Of a stretch of 10,730 bases of DNA, positions 5,774-10,730 are shown one piece after another. Source of the stretch: Nitriliruptorales bacterium (GTDB taxonomy: Bacteria; Actinomycetota; Nitriliruptoria; Euzebyales; Egibacteraceae); contig SLNF01000052.1 in the NCBI GenBank assembly GCA_007133145.1, positions 1 through 10,730 of the forward strand. Reading direction: 5' to 3'. Both the position numbers and the translations under genes were made by a program. Each line of letters starts with the position of its first letter. The first letter of the stretch is position 1. The notes beneath the pieces are model-generated. The model ran no database searches and was not told the origin of the DNA. It saw nothing but the letters and a program-made list of their open reading frames with translations.

Positions 5774-6951
5774 GCGAGACCCTGCCGCAGGAGGGTGGCG
5801 TGATGCTGCCGGGCGGGCCCGGCGAGGCGATGTCGGTGGAGATCCGCGACCGCAGCCTCGTCACCCAGGAGATGAACCTCAACATCGGCCCGCAGCACCC
5901 CGCGACCCACGGGGTCCTGCGCGTCGTCATCGACCTCGACGGCGAGGTCATCGTGCGCGCCCGGCCGGTCATCGGCTACATGCACCGCGGCTTCGAGAAG
6001 CTCGCCGAGGTCCGCGACTACCGGCAGATCATCGCCCTGGTCAACCGCCACGACTGGATCAGCGCCTTCTGCAACGAACTCGGCGTCGCCCTCGCCGTCG
6101 AGCGGCTCATGGAGCTCGAGGTGCCCACGCGCGCGCAGTGGATCCGCGTCCTCATGGGCGAGTGGAACCGCATCCTCAACCACCTCATGTTCATCGGCTC
6201 CTTCGGCCTCGAGCTCGGCGCGATCACCCCCGTGTTCTTCTCCTTCCGCGAGCGCGAGGACATCCAGGCGTTCCTCGAGTCGGCCACCGGCGGACGGCTG
6301 CACTTCACCTACTGCCGCGTCGGCGGCCTCAAGGAGGACCTGCCGCGCGGCTTCCTCGACGCGAGCCGGCAGATGGCGCAGACGATGCGCTCGCGCAACG
6401 ACGAGTACCGCCAACTGCTCCTCGGCAACGAGATCTTCCACGCGCGCACGAAGGGCGTCGGCGCGCTCGCCCCCGACGTCGCCATCGACTACGGGGTGAC
6501 CGGTCCGACGCTGCACGCCACCGGCGTCGCCGAGGACACCAGGCTCACCGAGCCGTACTGCGTCTACGACCAGCTCGACGTCAGCGTCCCCGTCGGCACG
6601 AACGGCGACAGCTACGACCGCTTCGTCGTCCTGCTCGACCGCATCGACGCCAGCCTCGACCTCATCGAGCAGGTCCACGAGGGCCTGCCGGGCGGGCCGG
6701 TCAACCTCAAGATGCCCAAGACCGTGAAGGCGCCGAAGGGCGCGGTCTACGTGCGTACCGAGAACCCGCTCGGGCAGGGCGGCTACTACCTCGTGAGCGA
6801 CGGCGGCAAGACGCCCTGGCGCATGCGCATGCGCACCCCGTCGTTCTCCAACATCCAGATGGTGCCCGAGCTGCTGGAGGGCAGCCTGCTGTCGGACATG
6901 ATCGCGATCCTCGGCAGCGTGTACTTCGTCGTCGGCGACGTGGACCGCTGA
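5770..6951 (+). CDS. nuoD: Complex I subunit NuoD (quinone-binding 49-kDa subunit)
   Basis: NuoD forms the quinone site with NuoB and descends from hydrogenase large subunits. The 393-residue product has GPQHPATHG (40-48, with quinone-site His H43 by homology), GYMHRGFEKL (69-78), GGLKEDLP, and the usual C-terminus with ELLEGS and a final GDVDR. Hydrogenase-type CxxC nickel ligands are absent, as expected. In the helix that usually carries the second quinone ligand, a Tyr, I read IIALVNRHDW (87-96), with Leu at the Tyr place and Trp for the next Tyr. Residues 1-31 are a longer N-terminus; M12 or M21 are other possible starts. ATG 5770 is favoured by GAGGAGGGGGG (5753-5763) and a 4-bp overlap with nuoC. 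It is a separate gene, not a NuoCD fusion. Confidence 0.95.
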   Translation: MSETLPQEGGVMLPGGPGEAMSVEIRDRSLVTQEMNLNIGPQHPATHGVLRVVIDLDGEVIVRARPVIGYMHRGFEKLAEVRDYRQIIALVNRHDWISAFCNELGVALAVERLMELEVPTRAQWIRVLMGEWNRILNHLMFIGSFGLELGAITPVFFSFREREDIQAFLESATGGRLHFTYCRVGGLKEDLPRGFLDASRQMAQTMRSRNDEYRQLLLGNEIFHARTKGVGALAPDVAIDYGVTGPTLHATGVAEDTRLTEPYCVYDQLDVSVPVGTNGDSYDRFVVLLDRIDASLDLIEQVHEGLPGGPVNLKMPKTVKAPKGAVYVRTENPLGQGGYYLVSDGGKTPWRMRMRTPSFSNIQMVPELLEGSLLSDMIAILGSVYFVVGDVDR

Positions 6952-6952
6952 C

Positions 6953-7981
6953 GTGGCGACCTCGGTCTTCGCCCTCGAGCCGCTGTGGCTGGCCCTGCTC
7001 CTGCAGGCGCTCGCCGCGGTCCTGCTCTTCCTCATCGGCGCGCTCGTCGTCGGCTACCTCGAGCACAAGGTCCTCGCCCACATGCAGGACCGGCTCGGGC
7101 CGATGGAGGCGATCTGGCACGGCATCGGGCAGCTGCCCGCCGACGGGCTGAAGTTCCTCCAGAAGGAGGACATCATCCCGACCGCGGCCGACCGGTGGGT
7201 CTTCGCCCTCGCGCCGGCCGTCGCCGTCGTGCCGGGCGTCGTCATCATCGCCGTCCTGCCCTTCGGCCCGGGGCTGTGGCTCACCGACCTCGACGCCGGC
7301 ATCTTCTTCGCCCTCGCTGCGAGCGGGGTCACCGTCCTCGGCACGCTCATGGCCGGCTGGTCGAGCGCGAACAAGTTCAGCCTCATGGGCGGGCTGCGCG
7401 GTGCCGCACAACTCATCAGCTACGAGCTCCCCCTCGTGCTGGCCGCCGCCGCGATCGTCATCCAGGCCGGCACGCTGTCGCTGCCCGGCATCGTCGAGGC
7501 GCAACACGGCTTCACGCTCTTCGGCGTGCCGATGATCTACGGCGTCCCGCACATCATCGGCCTCGGCCTCTTCTTCGTCGCCGCGCTCGCCGAGCTGTCC
7601 CGTCCCCCGTTCGACATGCCGATCGCCGACTCCGAGCTCATCGCCGGGCACATGACCGAGTACACGGGGATGCGCTACGCCTTCTTCATGCTCTCGGAGT
7701 ACGCGGGGATGGTCATCCTCTCGGCGCTCGCGACGGTGCTCTTCCTCGGAGGCTGGTACCCCTGGCCCGGCGTGGGGCTTCCGGAGGGGGCGGCGGGCAT
7801 GGTCCTCGGCTTCGTCATCACCTTCGCGAAGATCCTCGTGCTCTCGGCGATCATGGTCTGGCTGCGGGCGACCTTCCCGCGCATGCGCGAGGACCAGCTC
7901 CAGCGCCTGTCCTGGTCGGTGCTCATCCCCCTCGGCCTGCTCAACGTCGTCCTCGTCGCCACCGCAAAGGTGTGGTTCTAG
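6953..7981 (+). CDS. nuoH: Complex I membrane subunit NuoH
   Basis: NuoH anchors the peripheral arm to the membrane and forms the lower quinone chamber and the first part of the proton path. The 342-residue product has about eight hydrophobic helices, normal for the family. It has LEHKVLAHMQDRLGP (usually ERKV..R.Q.R.GPN), LKFLQKED, GWSSANKFSLMGGLRGAAQ with ISYELP, the loop ELSRPPFDMPIADSELIAG with HMTEYTGM, and a C-terminal FPRMREDQLQ. The start is GTG 6953, one base after the nuoD stop, with only a weak RBS, so translation is probably coupled. The key fact is position: nuoE, nuoF and nuoG normally lie between nuoD and nuoH and are missing here. Its stop abuts the nuoI ATG. Confidence 0.95.
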   Translation: MATSVFALEPLWLALLLQALAAVLLFLIGALVVGYLEHKVLAHMQDRLGPMEAIWHGIGQLPADGLKFLQKEDIIPTAADRWVFALAPAVAVVPGVVIIAVLPFGPGLWLTDLDAGIFFALAASGVTVLGTLMAGWSSANKFSLMGGLRGAAQLISYELPLVLAAAAIVIQAGTLSLPGIVEAQHGFTLFGVPMIYGVPHIIGLGLFFVAALAELSRPPFDMPIADSELIAGHMTEYTGMRYAFFMLSEYAGMVILSALATVLFLGGWYPWPGVGLPEGAAGMVLGFVITFAKILVLSAIMVWLRATFPRMREDQLQRLSWSVLIPLGLLNVVLVATAKVWF

Positions 7982-8875
7982 ATGGCAGCCCCCTCCCTGC
8001 CGGGCAGCGGCCTCCTCAAGGGCCTCCGCGTCACGCTCAAGACGATGCTCTCGCCGGCGACGACCGCGCAGTACCCCCACGTCAAGCCCGAGCTGCCGCC
8101 GCGCACCCGCGGGGTCATCGCGCTCATGGAGGAGAACTGCACCGTCTGCATGCTCTGCGCCAAGGAGTGCCCGGACTGGTGCATCTACATCGACTCCTCG
8201 AAGGAGACCGTGCCCGTCGAGGGTGGGCGCACCCGCACGCGCAACGTCCTCGACCGCTTCGCGATCGACTTCGCCCTCTGCATGTACTGCGGGATCTGCG
8301 TCGAGGTCTGCCCGTTCGACGCGCTGTTCTGGTCCCCGGAGTTCGAGTACGCCGAGGTCGACATCCGCGAGCTCACCCACGAGAAGGACCGGCTCCGCGC
8401 GTGGATGGACACCGTCCCGCCGCCGCCGCCGCTCGAGGAGGGCGCCGTGCCGCCGGCCGAGATCGAGGCGGGCATCGCCGCGGCGCGCAAGGAGGCCGAG
8501 GAGGCCGCCGCGAAGGCGAAGTCGGTCGCCGAGGGTGGTGCCGCGGCCGAGGCGCAGGGGCCGCAGATCGACGAGGAGCTGTTCGCGCGGCTCGTCGCCG
8601 AGGGGACGCCGGAGCGGGCGGCGCGGGCCAAGGCCAAGGCCGCCTTCGTCAAGGCCCAGAAGCAGCGCGCCGCCGAGGGCGGTGCGCCGACCGCGCCCGC
8701 GCAGGGCGAGGCGAAGGCCGGTGAGGCCGAGGCGCAGGGGCCGCAGATCGACGAGGAGCTGTTCGCGCGGCTCGTCGCCGAGGGGACGCCGGAGCGGGCG
8801 GCGCGGGCCAAGGCCAAGGCCGCCTTCGTCAAGGCCCAGAAGCGCCGCGAGCGCGAGGAGGAAGGCGGGCAATGA
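7982..8875 (+). CDS. nuoI: Complex I subunit NuoI (two 4Fe-4S clusters) with duplicated C-terminal tail
   Basis: NuoI is an 8-iron ferredoxin-like subunit holding clusters N6a and N6b, which feed N2 in NuoB. The two CxxCxxCxxxCP motifs are C53/C56/C59/C63 and C100/C103/C106/C110. The core to about residue 150 is strongly of the actinobacterial type (ENCTVCMLCAKECPDWCIYI, then NVLDRFAIDFALCMYCGICV). The protein is 297 residues, far longer than the usual 160-210. The extra part has a PPPPP hinge (about 144-148), a Glu/Ala/Lys helix, then two identical modules IDEELFARLVAEGTPERAAR plus AKAKAAFVKAQK near 194-226 and 254-286. ATG 7982 directly follows the nuoH stop, with AAAGGTG at 7966-7972. The end overlaps nuoJ (ATGA). 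I do not recognise the tail module as a named domain. Confidence 0.95.
   Translation: MAAPSLPGSGLLKGLRVTLKTMLSPATTAQYPHVKPELPPRTRGVIALMEENCTVCMLCAKECPDWCIYIDSSKETVPVEGGRTRTRNVLDRFAIDFALCMYCGICVEVCPFDALFWSPEFEYAEVDIRELTHEKDRLRAWMDTVPPPPPLEEGAVPPAEIEAGIAAARKEAEEAAAKAKSVAEGGAAAEAQGPQIDEELFARLVAEGTPERAARAKAKAAFVKAQKQRAAEGGAPTAPAQGEAKAGEAEAQGPQIDEELFARLVAEGTPERAARAKAKAAFVKAQKRREREEEGGQ
8545..8663 (+). repeat. 119-bp direct repeat in nuoI, copy 1
   Basis: Identical base for base to 8725-8843, at a period of exactly 180 bp (60 codons), so the reading frame is kept. It encodes about residues 189-227 of NuoI. The 61-bp spacer between copies differs from what follows copy 2. Confidence 0.95.
8725..8843 (+). 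repeat. 119-bp direct repeat in nuoI, copy 2
   Basis: Second, fully identical copy, encoding about residues 249-287 of NuoI. Perfect identity including third codon positions points to a very recent duplication, or to gene conversion between the copies. The two flanks diverge at once on both sides (C versus A before the repeat, A versus G after it). Confidence 0.95.
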
Positions 8876-9489
8876 GCGTCCCCGAGATCGTCATGCTCGC
8901 GACCGGGGTCGTCGGCGGGGCCGCGGCGCTGCTCGTCGTGACCTCCCGCAACGTCGTGCACTCCGCCCTCTACCTCGTCGTCACGCTCCTCGCCGTCGCC
9001 GGGGTCTTCCTCGTGCTCGGCGCGGAGTTCGTCGCCTGGGCGCAGGTGCTCGTCTACGTCGGCGCGGTCGTCGTCCTCCTGCTCTTCGGGCTCATGCTCA
9101 CCCGCGCGCCGATCGGGCCGACCGGGCAGGCCAACGAGCTCGGCCGGGCCCTGCCGCTCGCCGTGGCCCTCGCGGTCTTCGTCGGGCTCGTCGCGCTCAT
9201 CGCGACGTCCTTCGGCGGTGAGACCATCGAGCTCGAGCACGTCACCCCGGCGGCGCTCGGCGAGGTCCTCTACGTCGCCTGGGCGCTGCCGTTCATGACG
9301 CTCGGCTTCCTGCTCACCCTCGCGCTCATCGGCGCGGTCGTCATCGCCCGCCGCGAGGAGGGCGAGGGCCCGCTGCCCGAGCCCGACCCCGACGAGCCGG
9401 AGGCCGCGGAGGCCTCGCCGCCCGACTCCTCGAGCTGGCCACAGCGCCAGCCCGAACCCGCACCCGACGAGCGGGAGGTGTCGGCGTAG
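8872..9489 (+). CDS. nuoJ: Complex I membrane subunit NuoJ
   Basis: NuoJ is a membrane subunit next to NuoH and NuoK. Its third helix changes conformation and links quinone reduction to proton pumping. The 205-residue product has five hydrophobic helices and the family signature in EFVAWAQVLVYVGAVVVLLL (about 51-70). After the last helix (ending near residue 158) comes an acidic Pro/Glu/Asp-rich tail of about 45 residues (PEPDPDEPEAAEASPP) that should be cytoplasmic and disordered. A strong RBS, GAGGAGGAAGG (8855-8865), lies 6 nt before ATG 8872, and the start overlaps the nuoI stop. Its TAG overlaps the nuoK GTG by one base. Confidence 0.94.
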   Translation: MSVPEIVMLATGVVGGAAALLVVTSRNVVHSALYLVVTLLAVAGVFLVLGAEFVAWAQVLVYVGAVVVLLLFGLMLTRAPIGPTGQANELGRALPLAVALAVFVGLVALIATSFGGETIELEHVTPAALGEVLYVAWALPFMTLGFLLTLALIGAVVIARREEGEGPLPEPDPDEPEAAEASPPDSSSWPQRQPEPAPDEREVSA

Positions 9490-9794
9490 TGGCCGCGGTC
9501 TACCCGCTGACCTTCGCCGCGCTGCTCTTCAGCGTCGGCGTCTACGGGCTGCTCAGCCGCCGCCACGCCGTGCTCGTGCTCATGTCGATCGAGCTCATGC
9601 TCGCCGCGGTCACCGTCAACCTCGTGACGTTCTGGGCGATCGCCGGCGACGCGCTGCTCACCGGCCAGGTCTTCGCCCTCTTCGTCATGGCGATCGGCGC
9701 GGCCGAGATCGGCGTGGGCCTCGCGATCATCATGCTCATCTACCGCAATCGCGCGTCGGTGAACATCGACGACGCCGACCTCATGAGGTACTGA
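9489..9794 (+). CDS. nuoK: Complex I membrane subunit NuoK
   Basis: NuoK is a three-helix membrane subunit of the proton path, related to MrpC. The 101-residue product has both conserved membrane glutamates of the family: E35 (SIELMLAAV, helix 2) and E73 (GAAEIGVGLAI, helix 3), matching E36 and E72 of the E. coli protein. Length is normal. The start is GTG 9489 within TAGTG, sharing one base with the nuoJ stop, and GGGAGGTG (9473-9480) lies 8 nt upstream. A small run of about 20 polar residues closes the protein. Confidence 0.95.
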   Translation: MAAVYPLTFAALLFSVGVYGLLSRRHAVLVLMSIELMLAAVTVNLVTFWAIAGDALLTGQVFALFVMAIGAAEIGVGLAIIMLIYRNRASVNIDDADLMRY

Positions 9795-9797
9795 GCC

Positions 9798-9833
9798 ATG
9801 GCCGACCCCCACGCAGGCAGGTGCGCACGGTGA
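9798..9833 (+). CDS. Possible 11-residue upstream ORF overlapping the nuoL start
   Basis: ATG 9798 follows GAGG (9785-9788) at 9 nt and reads MADPHAGRCAR to TGA 9831-9833. The TGA overlaps the nuoL GTG (9830) as GTGA. It fills the only real gap between nuoK and nuoL. It may relay ribosomes to nuoL, or it may be chance; the peptide has no recognisable feature. Confidence 0.15.
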   Translation: MADPHAGRCAR

Positions 9834-10730
9834 GCTCGGTCGCCTGGCTCATCCCGGCGCTGCCCGCCGCCTCGGCGGTCGTCATCGCCGCGCTCGGCCG
9901 CAAGATGCCCGTCGGCGGCGCCGAGATCGGCATCCTCAGCCTCGCGAGCGCGTTCGTGCTCTCGCTCGTCCTCGCCGTCGAGGTCTTCGGCGCGAACGTC
10001 GCCGCGACGACCTCGGGGGTGGGGGAGGCCTTCCTCCACACCGCGCGGGTCGAGCTCGCCCCCATCGGCGCCGGCGACAGCCTCTTCGCGGGCATCCGCA
10101 TCGACGGGCTCACGGTGATGATGTTCCTCCTCGTCACTTTCGTGAGCCTCATGGTCCACGTCTACAGCCTCGGCTACCTCCACGGCGACGAGCGCTTCAC
10201 GTGGTACTACGCGGTGCTGAGCTTCTTCAGTGCCGCGATGCTCCTGCTCGTCGTCGCCGACAACCTCATGCTCCTGCTCGTGGGCTGGGAGCTCGTCGGC
10301 GTGAGCAGCTTCCTGCTCATCGGCTTCTGGTGGGAGGTCAAGGCGAACTCCGACGCGGCGATCAAGGCCTTCCTCACGACGAAGCTCGGTGACGTCGGCC
10401 TCGTCGTCGGCGTCGTCGCCCTGTGGGCCCAGTTCGGGACCTTCGACATCGCCGCGATCACGACGATGGTCGGCGACGGCGTGCAGGCCGGCGGCGCACC
10501 CCTCGAGACAGGGATGCTGTCGTTCGCGCTCATCGCCTTCGTCCTCGGCGTCGTCGGCAAGTCCGCGCAGTTCCCGCTGCACACCTGGCTGCCCGACGCG
10601 ATGGCCGGCCCGACGCCGGTCTCCGCGCTCATCCACGCCGCGACGATGGTCACCGCCGGGGTCTTCCTCGTCGCGCGGCTCTACCCCCTCTACAGCGCCG
10701 CGCCGGCCGCGCAGGCCACCCTCGCGGTCA
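9830..10730 (+). CDS. nuoL: Complex I antiporter-like subunit NuoL (3' end beyond window)
   Basis: NuoL is the distal proton-pumping subunit, related to MrpA. About 300 of the usual 600 or more residues are visible and the frame runs off the right edge. The first helix (AWLIPALPAASAVVIAAL) is followed by the NuoL N-terminal segment (GLTVMMFLLVTFVSL, YSLGYLHGDERFTWYY), then GWELVG with pump glutamate E154 (E. coli E144). After that come K244 in VGKSAQFPLHTWLPDAM (E. coli K229) and GPTPVSALIHAATMVTAGV. GTG 9830 is preceded by AGGCAGG (9815-9821) at 8 nt. GTG 9821, in the same frame, would add three residues. nuoM and nuoN are expected downstream but not seen. Confidence 0.94.
   Translation, partial: MSSVAWLIPALPAASAVVIAALGRKMPVGGAEIGILSLASAFVLSLVLAVEVFGANVAATTSGVGEAFLHTARVELAPIGAGDSLFAGIRIDGLTVMMFLLVTFVSLMVHVYSLGYLHGDERFTWYYAVLSFFSAAMLLLVVADNLMLLLVGWELVGVSSFLLIGFWWEVKANSDAAIKAFLTTKLGDVGLVVGVVALWAQFGTFDIAAITTMVGDGVQAGGAPLETGMLSFALIAFVLGVVGKSAQFPLHTWLPDAMAGPTPVSALIHAATMVTAGVFLVARLYPLYSAAPAAQATLAV

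Noticed and set aside
5770..6951. NiFe-hydrogenase (Ech or formate hydrogenlyase) large subunit instead of NuoD
   Set aside because: No CxxC nickel-binding pairs at either end, and the surrounding genes include nuoA, nuoJ and nuoK, which are typical of complex I.
5368..7035. 555-residue minus-strand ORF opposite nuoC and nuoD
   Set aside because: Antisense shadow with biased Ala/Val/Asp/Glu/His composition and no recognisable domain.
6985..8724. 579-residue plus-strand ORF overlapping nuoH and nuoI
   Set aside because: Out-of-frame shadow rich in Arg, Ala and Pro; the other frame gives NuoH and NuoI with all family motifs.
6707..8872. 721-residue minus-strand ORF opposite nuoD, nuoH and nuoI
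   Set aside because: Low-complexity Arg/Asp/Glu/His composition with no motif, lying antisense to clearly identified genes; long shadow frames are expected at this G+C content.

Overview
The window is about 70% G+C or more. Its long reading frames place G or C at nearly every third codon position, use GTG starts freely, and have purine-rich Shine-Dalgarno sequences. With the sequence character of the complex I subunits (NuoI and NuoD read as the actinobacterial second-type nuo family), this suggests a chromosomal segment from a high-GC actinomycete (Actinomycetota), possibly a deep-branching lineage. Genus cannot be fixed by eye. No transposase, integrase, tRNA, rRNA or CRISPR array was seen.

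Layout. (1) Positions 1-161 hold the 3' end of an unrecognised gene. (2) Positions 255-1286 encode a zinc-dependent medium-chain alcohol dehydrogenase with a good RBS, followed by a GC-rich terminator-like hairpin. (3) Positions 1287-1520 lie between convergent genes. They hold two near-identical 51-bp copies of a stem-loop repeat flanking a G-quadruplex motif. (4) Positions 1521-3820, minus strand, carry two overlapping radical SAM/SPASM genes. The upstream one resembles AhbC/NirJ enzymes of alternative heme or heme d1 synthesis. The downstream one resembles the TIGR04053-type/AhbD-like relatives and carries an unusual N-terminal run of four His-Pro-Gly-Gly decapeptides. (5) Positions 3821-4050 are a divergent control region with two perfect hairpins and a plausible sigma-70-type promoter for the rightward operon. 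(6) From 4051 to the right edge is a tightly packed complex I operon: nuoA, B, C, D, H, I, J, K and the first part of nuoL, most overlapping or abutting.

Function. The nuo operon goes straight from nuoD to nuoH with one base between them, so nuoE, nuoF and nuoG (the NADH-oxidising module) are absent from their usual place. The operon therefore encodes the quinone-reducing and proton-pumping parts, as in the 11-subunit complexes of cyanobacteria, plastids and archaea and in the second nuo cluster of some actinomycetes. The electron donor could be ferredoxin, F420H2 or a separately encoded NADH module; the sequence does not decide. NuoC and NuoI have long charged C-terminal tails. The NuoI tail contains a 119-bp perfect direct repeat, the clearest sign of recent change in the window. 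The divergent radical SAM pair may make or modify a tetrapyrrole for respiration, but that link is inference.

The most distinctive points are the EFG-less complex I with duplicated tail modules, the radical SAM pair with its HPGG repeat, and the twin stem-loop/G-quadruplex intergenic element. None is proven to be a new system.
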